From positions 1 to 15,613 of the forward strand of contig JBFJVZ010000151.1 in assembly GCA_041623895.1 (NCBI GenBank): a DNA stretch of 15,613 nt. The letters run 5' to 3'. A program made the position numbers and the translations under genes. Under the pieces are notes generated by a model, which worked only from the letters and a program-made list of their open reading frames with translations, was not told the origin of the DNA and did no database searches. Position 1 is the stretch's first letter. Every line of letters begins with the position of its first letter. This stretch comes from JBFJVZ01 sp041623895. GTDB lineage: Bacteria > Planctomycetota > Planctomycetia > Pirellulales > Pirellulaceae. Below, piece after piece: positions 6,437 to 13,933 of this stretch.

Positions 6437-6609
6437 GGCTCCCCTGCGGGATCGCGTTAAACGGCTTGCCGCAGGCGAGGTGTTGTGTGCACGATTCTTT
6501 CCCGCGAAGCCTCCCCTTCGGTATCCCGTTTAACGCGACGCCGCAGGCGAGGTGTTGTGTGCACGATTCTTTCCCTAGTAGCCTCCCCTGCGGGATCGCG
6601 TTAAACGGG
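6437..6609. repeat. Cluster of REP-like palindromic units with a 72-nt tandem period
   Basis: Starting two bases after the transposase stop, the cluster contains: a core copy at 6437-6465 (GGCTCCCCTGCGGG onward) that pairs with CCGCAGGCGAGG at 6469-6480 as an imperfect hairpin; an identical 36-base segment at 6468-6503 and again at 6540-6575 (period 72); a middle variant at 6508-6539 with the core in the opposite orientation (CCCGTTTAACGCGA); and a final forward core at 6578-6609 headed by GTAG. All parts belong to one repeat family, also present at 5758-5790 and degenerate at 3966-4046. Both strands happen to stay open through the units because 72 is a multiple of three; I do not regard those frames as genes. 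Confidence 0.8.
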
Positions 6610-6725
6610 CGGCTACCGGCCTCCTGTGTGGGGGTAGTTTCCGGAACTCTGGGCTCTCGATTCACTGGCTCGCCGCAGTTATGCTACCTGCGTCGGTTCC
6701 CGCCTCCCTCGCTCCAGGTTCACTG

Positions 6726-8237
6726 ATGTCAAAACTCACTCGTCGTCAATTCTCTGCTGCTGCTGTTGCTGGGTACTTTGCTTCCTGCAGCGGACAAGCT
6801 CATTCACAAAGCCCCAATGAGAAAATAGGAGTCTGTGTGGTCGGCGTGAACAGCCGCGGCAACGAGCACATCCGTGGCTTTGACAAAGATCCCCGCACCG
6901 AAATCCGCGTCATCGTCGACATCGATGAAAGTGTGGGACTGCAGCGAGTCGCGAAGGTCAAGCAGATGCAGGGCAAAGAGCCCGCCTTCTTCAAGGACGT
7001 TCGTGATGCGATCGATATGGACGGCATCGATATTTTGACTTGCGCCACTCCCAATCACTGGCATGCTTTGATGGGCGTCTGGGCGATGCAAGCGGGGCAA
7101 GACGTGTATATCGAAAAACCGATCAGCCACAATATTCACGAAGGTCGTGCGCTGGTTGCCGCCGCCAAGAAATACGGACGCATGTTCCAAACCGGTACGC
7201 AGTCGCGGAGCAGCAGTGCCTGCCAGGACGCGGTTCAGTTCATCGCCGATGGTGGCATTGGTGAAGTCAATTTCGCTCGCGGCTTGTGCTACAAACGCCG
7301 TAAGTCGATCGGCCCGCTCGGTGACTACCCGATCCCGGAAAAAGTGGATTTCAATTTGTGGAGTGGGCCCGCGACCTACACCAACCCCAAGCTGACGCGT
7401 CAGCGGTTTCATTACGACTGGCACTGGCAACGCCACTACGGAAACGGTGACCTTGGCAACCAAGGGCCGCACCAGACCGACATCGCGCGGTGGGGGCTCG
7501 GTCTGAACCGGCATCCCAATTCTGTGATCAGTTACGGTGGCCGTTTGGGATACCAGGCGGAACGGAAAGATTCAAATTACGTCGATGCCGGCGATACAGC
7601 CAACACCGAAGTATCGATCTACGATTACGGCGACAAATGCATTGTCTTTGAGACCCGAGGTTTGGATGTGTCACAGAGTTTGGGCAAAGACGTTGCAGCC
7701 ATGTTTGGCGAAGGCCGAGGCAACAAGATCGGCGTGATCTTCTACGGCAGCGAAGGTTACCTGGCCCAGATCAGCTACAACCATTGCAAAGCGTTTGACA
7801 AAGAGATGAAGCTGATCAAAGAATTCAAAGCCAGCGATGTCGGCGACGCGCATTTCGCGAACTTCATCGATGCCTGTCAGTCACGTGATGACAGCAAGCT
7901 GAACGCGGACGCGCTGACCGGTCATTTGTCGGCCGGCGTCAGTCACCTCGGCAACATCTCCTACTACTTGGGCGAAGAGAATACTGTCTCCACCCGCGAA
8001 CTGGAAGAAACGATTTCCGGCATCAAGAGTCTTGATGACAACGTCGCGACGGCAAAAGGAACGATCGAGCATTTGACCGGAAACGGAGTCGAGCTTTCCA
8101 AAACACCCATTTCGCTTGGCCCTCATTTGACGTTCGATCCCGAGGCGGAAAAATTCACGGGTAACACGGCCGCAAACGAAATGCTGACACGCGAGTATCG
8201 GTCAGGATTCGAGGTTCCCAGCGCGGAAAAGGTTTAG
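6726..8237 (+). CDS. Tat-exported Gfo/Idh/MocA family oxidoreductase
   Basis: This 503-residue protein is an NAD(P)-dependent sugar or inositol dehydrogenase-like enzyme. The start ATG 6726 is chosen because it gives a twin-arginine signal (SKLTRRQFSAAAVAGYF, Arg6-Arg7) at the N-terminus; ASC at 19-21 could be a lipobox-like site, but the residue before it is Phe. The Rossmann domain begins at about residue 33 with IGVCVVGVNSRG, a variant of the GxGxxG loop. CATPNHWHA (106-114) and the catalytic EKP (130-132, VYIEKPISHNIHEG) follow. The C-terminal half has the DWHWQRHYGNGDLGNQGPHQTDIARWG segment (about residues 237-263) seen in planctomycete members. Many paralogues occur in planctomycetes; substrate is unknown. 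The frame is open upstream into the repeat cluster, which supports no homologous residues. Confidence 0.92.
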   Translation: MSKLTRRQFSAAAVAGYFASCSGQAHSQSPNEKIGVCVVGVNSRGNEHIRGFDKDPRTEIRVIVDIDESVGLQRVAKVKQMQGKEPAFFKDVRDAIDMDGIDILTCATPNHWHALMGVWAMQAGQDVYIEKPISHNIHEGRALVAAAKKYGRMFQTGTQSRSSSACQDAVQFIADGGIGEVNFARGLCYKRRKSIGPLGDYPIPEKVDFNLWSGPATYTNPKLTRQRFHYDWHWQRHYGNGDLGNQGPHQTDIARWGLGLNRHPNSVISYGGRLGYQAERKDSNYVDAGDTANTEVSIYDYGDKCIVFETRGLDVSQSLGKDVAAMFGEGRGNKIGVIFYGSEGYLAQISYNHCKAFDKEMKLIKEFKASDVGDAHFANFIDACQSRDDSKLNADALTGHLSAGVSHLGNISYYLGEENTVSTRELEETISGIKSLDDNVATAKGTIEHLTGNGVELSKTPISLGPHLTFDPEAEKFTGNTAANEMLTREYRSGFEVPSAEKV

Positions 8238-8261
8238 GCGTCAGGGCAACCGTGAGCGTCT

Positions 8262-8358
8262 GCAGATCTCAGATTTGAAATTTGAAATCTCAGATTTCAG
8301 ATCTAAATTCCAGATCTCAGATCTCAGATCTTAAATTTTGGATCTCAAATTTTTGGTT
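8262..8358. repeat. AT-rich AGATCTC/GAAATTT repeat patch with internal palindromes
   Basis: The 97 bases between the oxidoreductase and tsaE are built from variations of AGATCTC and GATTTGAAATTT. AGATCTCAGAT occurs at 8264-8274, 8312-8322 and 8319-8329 (the last two overlap with a 7-base period). TGAAATCT (8283-8290) and AGATTTCA (8292-8299) form an 8-bp palindrome with a one-base centre. The composition differs sharply from the surrounding coding DNA. The patch ends just before the tsaE start, so it may shape its promoter or leader, or it may be neutral satellite-like sequence. Confidence 0.75.
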
Positions 8359-8370
8359 TCCGAAATCGAA

Positions 8371-8862
8371 ATGGCCAAGACAATCGCGACGTTCACGAAC
8401 CTGGACTTGTCGGACATTGATCGACTCGCGAGTGTTCTGGTGGCTCGCTTACGCCCTCATCTTGTGATCGGATTGGTGGGCACTTTAGGAGCCGGTAAGA
8501 CCACCCTGACTCAAACGATCGCGCGGTCTGCGGGTATCGATACGGCCGACGTCACCAGCCCCACATTCACTCTGCTGCAAACGCATCACGGCGATCCGAG
8601 GCTTCATCATCTGGATGCTTATCGGGTTGCTGATGATGATGAGTTCCTGGAGTTGGGCGTTGAGGAACTATTTGCAGACTCTCAGGCTTGGACGATCGTT
8701 GAATGGGCTGATCGCGTCGAAAGTGTGATGCCACCCGATACTTTGTGGCTGACATTGAAAATCGAAGCCGACGATCGGCGGACGATCATCGCCGCTTGTG
8801 ACGATGACGATGTCGCCAGACGTTTCTCGAAAGTCAGTGCCTCGTTCGAGTTTGACGAATGA
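8371..8862 (+). CDS. tsaE: tRNA t6A37 threonylcarbamoyl transfer ATPase TsaE
   Basis: TsaE (YjeE) is the small P-loop ATPase that works with TsaB and TsaD in forming N6-threonylcarbamoyladenosine at position 37 of ANN-decoding tRNAs. The 163-residue protein has Walker A GTLGAGKTT (37-45), the switch-like SPTFTLLQ (63-70), HLDAYR (80-85) and VEWADR (110-115), all standard for the family. ATG 8371 is preferred; an upstream TTG at 8338 would add residues encoded by the AT-rich repeat patch. The stop at 8862 is 9 bases before the ATG of the kinase gene, so the two are almost certainly co-transcribed. tsaB and tsaD are not in the window. Confidence 0.94.
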   Translation: MAKTIATFTNLDLSDIDRLASVLVARLRPHLVIGLVGTLGAGKTTLTQTIARSAGIDTADVTSPTFTLLQTHHGDPRLHHLDAYRVADDDEFLELGVEELFADSQAWTIVEWADRVESVMPPDTLWLTLKIEADDRRTIIAACDDDDVARRFSKVSASFEFDE

Positions 8863-8871
8863 ATCTTGACG

Positions 8872-9897
8872 ATGCTTGAAGGCCACAACTTCCCGCCCGG
8901 AATTCGAACGCTGTTATCGACCCAAACGGTTGAACGCGTAGAGCCTGTCGCACCCGGAATGAGTGGCGCTAAAGTTTACAAGTGTGCATCAAGAGACGGT
9001 CGTACGTTTGCCCTGAAAAGTTGGCCACAGGGAACCAAGGCCAAACGTGTCGCTCAGGTGCATCGCGTTCAGCAGACCGCACACCGCAACGGCTGCGATT
9101 TTGTGCCCCAATTGTTCAGCAACTCCATCCGTGCCGCAACGTACTTGCAAGCTGCCGGCGCGATTTGGGAACTATCGGACTGGCTGCCCGGTACTCCGCT
9201 CTCGCATGATGCTTCGCCAGCTCAGATTGCAGGGGGCGCCTCCGCGATTGCACAGTTTCATCACTCCGTCGCTGATCTGCATCGGGAACTTGCGCCGCCG
9301 CCAGCCGTTGGCAATCGCCTCAGTCGGCTGGCGGAACTGGATCGATTGCTGCCGAAAACCTTCGAGAGCGAAATCAGCACACGGTACTCCGATCCGCTGC
9401 GGGAAATGATCGGGGAAACTTGTTCCCTGTTGTTCGCGTCCTGGTCAACGATCCGCGATCGAATCAGATCTTCATTGCAGCCGGAAATCGACCAGCCCGT
9501 TCCAACCCAATACGTGCTGCGCGACGTTCATCGTCAACATCTGCTGTTTTGCAAAGACCATGTGTCGGGGCTGATTGACTTCGACGCCGTACGAATCGAT
9601 ACGCCTTTGACGGACCTGGCACGGTGGGGCGGGAGTTTCACGGCTGGCCGCCACGACGAAAACGAGGTTTGGCAGGCAGTGATGGCGGGCTATGGGGAAA
9701 ACTACCCATTTCAACAGTATCGGGATCAAGCCCACGTAATGGCGGTGATTCGCGAACTAAACCGCAGCGCCACGTGGATTAGTCTCGCAAACTGGGCTGT
9801 CTGGATTCGCCTGGAATGTCGTAGCTTCCCAGCCGGAGATCAGGTTGTCCGAGCCCGAATCAACGAACTCTGTACAATAGCCCGAGAGGATTTGTGA
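8872..9897 (+). CDS. Aminoglycoside phosphotransferase/choline kinase-fold small-molecule kinase
   Basis: This 341-residue protein has the eukaryotic-like kinase fold of the APH/choline kinase/homoserine kinase II superfamily. A glycine-containing opening (APGMSGAKVYKC, 28-38) precedes the ATP-binding Lys49 (FALKSW). The catalytic loop is YVLRDVHRQHLLF with Asp218 as base; at the place where the family usually has Asn (HGDxxxxN) there is His223. The metal-binding Asp is in GLIDFDAV (Asp236, with Asp238). ATG 8872 is preferred to a TTG six bases upstream. It follows tsaE by 9 bases. In some alphaproteobacteria a phosphotransferase of this fold is annotated as fused to TsaE, and in others AmgK sugar kinases lie nearby, so a cell-wall sugar or other metabolite substrate is possible. 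The real substrate is unknown; antibiotic resistance is not implied. Confidence 0.86.
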   Translation: MLEGHNFPPGIRTLLSTQTVERVEPVAPGMSGAKVYKCASRDGRTFALKSWPQGTKAKRVAQVHRVQQTAHRNGCDFVPQLFSNSIRAATYLQAAGAIWELSDWLPGTPLSHDASPAQIAGGASAIAQFHHSVADLHRELAPPPAVGNRLSRLAELDRLLPKTFESEISTRYSDPLREMIGETCSLLFASWSTIRDRIRSSLQPEIDQPVPTQYVLRDVHRQHLLFCKDHVSGLIDFDAVRIDTPLTDLARWGGSFTAGRHDENEVWQAVMAGYGENYPFQQYRDQAHVMAVIRELNRSATWISLANWAVWIRLECRSFPAGDQVVRARINELCTIAREDL

Positions 9898-9988
9898 AAA
9901 CAGGAGCACTGCGAAGGCTGCGTCAACATTGACTGGATCTTCACGGGACAACTAGAATTTCTCAGCGGTGGCGAAAGACACGGAAATC

Positions 9989-12553
9989 ATGTCGAACACA
10001 GAATCTAACGAGCGGTGCTCTCGGGGCTGGCTGGCTTCTTGCCCTCATCCGATTGCGATTGGTGCGATCCTCGGCGCGGCGATCTCGCTGGCGTTGTTGA
10101 CCAGTCCCGCGGCTGGTCAGAATAACTTGGGCGATCCGGTCGACGTCTTCCCCGATCTCGCCTTGGGGGCTTTTGGGGATTCGGCGGAGCCGGCCAAGTT
10201 CTCAGCTGAGTACGAAATTCCGGAGGGCTCCAACGAGGGAGAGATTCGCGTCACCGTCGATCTATCTCGGGGCTGGCATATCTTCTCGGTCACTCAGGAG
10301 CCGGGGGGCCCAATTCGCACCACGTTGTCGATCGCTTCGCCCGATTCGGTAAAGCTGATCGGCGATTTCAAACCGGATCAGCCGCCGCTGAAGAGCGTGT
10401 CGTCAGAATTCACAGGCATCACGGTCGAAGAACATATCGACACTGTTGTCTGGAACGCACCCATCCGAGTCCCGGATGGTTTCAGAGACCAGATCGTTGT
10501 CTTTCTGGACGGGCAAGTCTGCGAAGAAAAACGTGACCCGATACTGGGTGGATCGCGCGGCGGAGGCTGTGTGCCACTGGAAGAAAAGATCACCGCCAAC
10601 TTTGTCGCAGCCGCCGGTCAGAAGGTCGACCAGTCTGCCACCGCGAAACCGAAACAAAAACCGTTTCGAGAGCAAGATTATGTCGTTGATTGGATCGCCA
10701 CAGCCTCCAGCAATCTACCAGCGGGCGGGTCTGGTGTCTTGAAGTTCACGGCGACGCCGGATGCGCAGTTTCATGTTTACGTTGCGGCCGTCGACGACGC
10801 ACAGTCATCAACAAATTTCGTTGTTACCGAAAAAGCTGGCTTGCTGGTCGGTGCCCCGGTGACAAAAGAACCGGTCGTCACCCAGGTTTTGATTCCCTCG
10901 TTGCCGCCAACCAAATATCACAAAGGAAGAGTGACTTGGACGCTGCCGATCCAAGTTCCCTCAGACGCAGCCGCCGGTGAACATGTGATCGAAGGCATGG
11001 TTGCCTATCAAGCGTGCAAAGACCAGAGTTGCTTGCCTCCGGTGGCGATGAAGTTTAAAGCAACCGTCGTTGTTGGTGAGGGCAAGCCGACCGAATCGGC
11101 AGTACAGCTGGTTTCGGCCAAAGCCCGGGACGCATTCGATGCGGCTGCAGAAACCAAGTGGGTCGACAAGATCGAAACTGCTGCAGCCGAGCCACCGTCC
11201 GAAGAGCCGGATGCCGCCGTTCCGGTCGCACCGGCTGATTCCGTAGCTCCGGAAAAATCGTCGATGCCGTTGCCGCTGGCCTTGCTGTTCGCCTTCATCG
11301 GCGGGGTGATCTTGAATGTGATGCCGTGTGTCTTGCCGGTCGTCGGTTTAAAGATCATGAGTTTCGTCCAGCAAGCGGGCGAAGATCGTCGCCGCATTTT
11401 CATGCTGAACATCGTTTATGTGTTTGGCATTCTGTCCGTGTTCGCGATCCTGGCCGCGCTGGCAGTCCTGCTGTCGTTTTCTTGGGGCGAACAGTTCACG
11501 TATTTCCCCGTGCGACTTGGGTTGACGTTGCTGCTCTTTGCCTTGGCTCTCAGCTATCTGGGTGTTTGGGAAATACCGGTACCCGGCATGGCGGCCGGCA
11601 AAGGTTCGCAGCAGTTGCAAAGCCGCGAAGGCTATCCGGGAGCATTTTTCAAAGGCGTCTTTGCGACGATCCTGGCGACCCCCTGCAGCGGCCCGCTGCT
11701 GGGTGGAATTTTGGGTTTGACCATTGGCTTACGGCCGATCGAAACCGTGATCGTAATCATGACCGTTGGTTTCGGCATGTCGTTGCCGTACTTGATCATC
11801 GGTGCCAGACCTTCGCTGGTCAGCTGGTTGCCCAAGCCCGGTAACTGGATGGAAACGCTGAAAGAATTCCTGGCGTTTCTGTTCTTGGGAACGGTCGCCT
11901 TTTTCTTCAATCAATTTAGCGATGGCGACAAGCTGCCCGTCTTCGTGGCCTTGATCGGTGTCTGGTTCGGCTGCTGGTTGATCGGCAAAGTGCCCAGCTG
12001 GGAAGCACTGCAAAAACGTCTGATCGCTTGGGCAGCCGGAACCGCATCGGCGGCCATCATTTGCATCTTGGCGTTCAAGTTGTTGGGACCGGCCGAATTG
12101 GCGCCTGGAGAGAAAGCAATTCCCTGGGAGCCGTACAACGAAGCCAGGCTCGCCCAACTGCAAAGTGAAGGCCGCACAGTGATGGTTGACTTTACGGCGA
12201 AGTGGTGTGTCAATTGCATCGTCAACTACAACGTCGCTTTGAACACCGAGCCAACTCGTCAGTTGTTGGAGGAATTGGACGCCGTCCCGATGTTGGCCGA
12301 TTGGACGGACCGCAGCGCGACGATCAAAAAGAAACTGGAAGAATTGGAAAGCCGTTCGATTCCCTTGTTGGCGATTTATCCGGGCGCCGATCCAAAGAAA
12401 CCGATCGTGCTCCGCGATCTGGTCAGCCAAAACGCCGTCCTGGAAGCGCTGCGCGAAGCAGGTGAAAGCATCAGCAGCAAAAGCGGCATCGCCAGGCAAA
12501 TGACGCCTGCGGCCACGTCTTCTTCACGCGGCCAGGTCGCCGTCGTTCACTAG
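9989..12553 (+). CDS. dsbD: DsbD-like thiol:disulfide interchange protein with two N-terminal periplasmic domains
   Basis: The 854-residue protein carries electrons from cytoplasmic thioredoxin across the membrane to envelope proteins. Order: hydrophobic export segment (21-43); first DsbD-alpha-like domain (about 55-205, Cys178 and Cys194); second alpha-like domain (about 228-362, with YQACKDQSCLPP, Cys343 and Cys348); an Ala/Pro/Glu-rich linker (366-426); the multi-helix membrane domain (427-700) with the redox pair Cys447 (NVMPCVLPV) and Cys566 (ATPCSGPLLG); and a C-terminal thioredoxin domain (about 713-825) with WCVNC (739-743). At 854 residues it is far longer than E. coli DsbD (about 565) because of the duplicated alpha region and linker. 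ATG 9989 is preferred, with GGA nine bases upstream; a GTG at 9968 is possible. It ends 3 bases before mnmE. Confidence 0.9.
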   Translation: MSNTESNERCSRGWLASCPHPIAIGAILGAAISLALLTSPAAGQNNLGDPVDVFPDLALGAFGDSAEPAKFSAEYEIPEGSNEGEIRVTVDLSRGWHIFSVTQEPGGPIRTTLSIASPDSVKLIGDFKPDQPPLKSVSSEFTGITVEEHIDTVVWNAPIRVPDGFRDQIVVFLDGQVCEEKRDPILGGSRGGGCVPLEEKITANFVAAAGQKVDQSATAKPKQKPFREQDYVVDWIATASSNLPAGGSGVLKFTATPDAQFHVYVAAVDDAQSSTNFVVTEKAGLLVGAPVTKEPVVTQVLIPSLPPTKYHKGRVTWTLPIQVPSDAAAGEHVIEGMVAYQACKDQSCLPPVAMKFKATVVVGEGKPTESAVQLVSAKARDAFDAAAETKWVDKIETAAAEPPSEEPDAAVPVAPADSVAPEKSSMPLPLALLFAFIGGVILNVMPCVLPVVGLKIMSFVQQAGEDRRRIFMLNIVYVFGILSVFAILAALAVLLSFSWGEQFTYFPVRLGLTLLLFALALSYLGVWEIPVPGMAAGKGSQQLQSREGYPGAFFKGVFATILATPCSGPLLGGILGLTIGLRPIETVIVIMTVGFGMSLPYLIIGARPSLVSWLPKPGNWMETLKEFLAFLFLGTVAFFFNQFSDGDKLPVFVALIGVWFGCWLIGKVPSWEALQKRLIAWAAGTASAAIICILAFKLLGPAELAPGEKAIPWEPYNEARLAQLQSEGRTVMVDFTAKWCVNCIVNYNVALNTEPTRQLLEELDAVPMLADWTDRSATIKKKLEELESRSIPLLAIYPGADPKKPIVLRDLVSQNAVLEALREAGESISSKSGIARQMTPAATSSSRGQVAVVH

Positions 12554-12556
12554 CGC

Positions 12557-13933
12557 GTGTTTGACTTCGACGACACGATTGTTGCGATCGCTTCGCCCAC
12601 AACGCCGGCGCCCCGCGGAATCATTCGCATCTCCGGACCTGATGCGCTGCACGTGCTCTCGCAGTTGACGGTACCCATTGCCGCCGACCAGGGGGCGTAC
12701 TCGGTTGAACTTGACATCGATGTGGGGCCACCCATCGGTGCGGTCCCAACTCGAGTGTTGGTCTGGCCGACCAACCGCAGCTATACGGGGCAGCCGTCGG
12801 CAGAGTTCCATACTTACGGCTCGCTACCGCTGCTGGCGGCGCTGGTCGAGACGGTCATTTCAGCCGGGGCCCGGGCTGCGCGGCCCGGAGAATTCACGAT
12901 GCGGGCTTTCCTGGCCGGGCGTCTGGATCTAACTCAAGCGGAAGCCGTGCTCGGTGTCATCGAAGCGGAGGGCCGCGGATCGCTGGATCATGCCCTTCGC
13001 CAACTTGCGGGCAATCTTTCCAAGCCGCTCGAGCAAATGCGAGCGGCAATGCTGGACTTGCTGGCAGACGTCGAAGCGGGGTTGGATTTTGTCGACGAAG
13101 ACATCGAATTCATCAGCGATCAAGAATTGATCCGCCGTTTGCTGGATCTTCGTGAGCAACTTGATCAGACGCGAACATTATTGCGGCAACGCGATGGCGG
13201 CCGCGCGAATGTCACAATCACGCTCCGGGGCGAACCCAATGCCGGCAAGAGTCATCTTGTTAACTGCCTGGCGGATCATCACGTTGCAATTGTCGCCGAC
13301 GTTGCTGGTACGACTCGCGATGTTGTGACGGTGGAAACCTCGATCGGCCGGCACCAGGTCACGCTTGTCGACACGGCCGGAATCGAAGACACGGCCGAGG
13401 GAAACGAACTTGACGAGCTCGCACGAAAGTCACAATGGCAGGCAAGTCGAGCCAGCCGGGACGCGCATCTTCGACTGTGGTGTGTCGATTGCACACGTGC
13501 CGACTTCCAGGCTGCACGAGCCCGCTTGGAATCAGCGGCCGATGACAACCGGCAAGGTGCTATGGACATCTGGGTCGCGACTAAGGTGGATCAAGCAAGC
13601 TCGGTTGCGCTGCCCGCGGGCTGGTTGCCGACAAGCTCCGTCAGCGGAGAGGGAATCGATGATCTGCGTGTTGTGATCGCCGACCTGATTGATCAACGTG
13701 ATCGCGAGGAAACGGGCTCGGTTATCGGGACGGCGGCGCGTTGCCGTGGAACGCTGGAGCATGCCTCGGCTGCCACTGGGGCAGCGATCGAGTTAACTGA
13801 GCATAGGCAAGGCCATGAGTTGGTCGCCATGGAACTGCGAACGGCCGTGCAATGTCTGGGTGAAGTCACGGGCGCGATTTACACCGACGATATTTTGGAT
13901 CGCGTATTCAGCCGCTTTTGCATCGGCAAATAG
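12557..13933 (+). CDS. mnmE: tRNA modification GTPase MnmE (TrmE)
   Basis: MnmE, with MnmG, modifies the wobble uridine (U34) of certain tRNAs. The 458-residue length is normal. The N-terminal folate-binding domain includes RGIIRISGP (20-28) and FTMRAFLAGRLDLTQAEAV (113-131). The inserted G domain has G1 GEPNAGKS (225-232), G2 GTTRD (251-255), G3 DTAG (272-275), G4 TKVD (342-345) and a G5-like SSVSGEG (360-366). The C-terminus is FCIGK with the essential Cys455. The start is GTG 12557, only 3 bases after the dsbD stop, indicating translational coupling. The N-domain is divergent: where most members have a GHGG-like loop it reads EFHTYGS (83-89). mnmG is not present here. Confidence 0.94.
   Translation: MFDFDDTIVAIASPTTPAPRGIIRISGPDALHVLSQLTVPIAADQGAYSVELDIDVGPPIGAVPTRVLVWPTNRSYTGQPSAEFHTYGSLPLLAALVETVISAGARAARPGEFTMRAFLAGRLDLTQAEAVLGVIEAEGRGSLDHALRQLAGNLSKPLEQMRAAMLDLLADVEAGLDFVDEDIEFISDQELIRRLLDLREQLDQTRTLLRQRDGGRANVTITLRGEPNAGKSHLVNCLADHHVAIVADVAGTTRDVVTVETSIGRHQVTLVDTAGIEDTAEGNELDELARKSQWQASRASRDAHLRLWCVDCTRADFQAARARLESAADDNRQGAMDIWVATKVDQASSVALPAGWLPTSSVSGEGIDDLRVVIADLIDQRDREETGSVIGTAARCRGTLEHASAATGAAIELTEHRQGHELVAMELRTAVQCLGEVTGAIYTDDILDRVFSRFCIGK

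Noticed and set aside
6468..6575. CRISPR-like pattern: two 36-base repeats separated by 36 bases
   Set aside because: Only two copies; the intervening 36 bases are a member of the same repeat family rather than a unique spacer; no cas genes are nearby.
6243..6726. Open frames on both strands across the repeat cluster (up to 140 residues)
   Set aside because: The translations are internally repeated peptides that arise because the repeat period is divisible by three; they overlap the transposase and repeats and match no protein-like pattern.
6804..7514. Leftward 236-residue frame opposite the oxidoreductase
   Set aside because: Antisense shadow of a clear Gfo/Idh/MocA gene; no motif and no ribosome binding site.
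8872..9897. Aminoglycoside resistance gene
   Set aside because: The fold is shared by many metabolic kinases, the catalytic loop is atypical, and the gene sits in a housekeeping operon rather than a mobile or resistance context.
11729..12499. Leftward 256-residue frame opposite the dsbD-like gene
   Set aside because: It is the antisense of a well-supported membrane/thioredoxin region; its residues are the low-complexity Gln/Arg/Asp mix typical of antisense frames in GC-rich genes.
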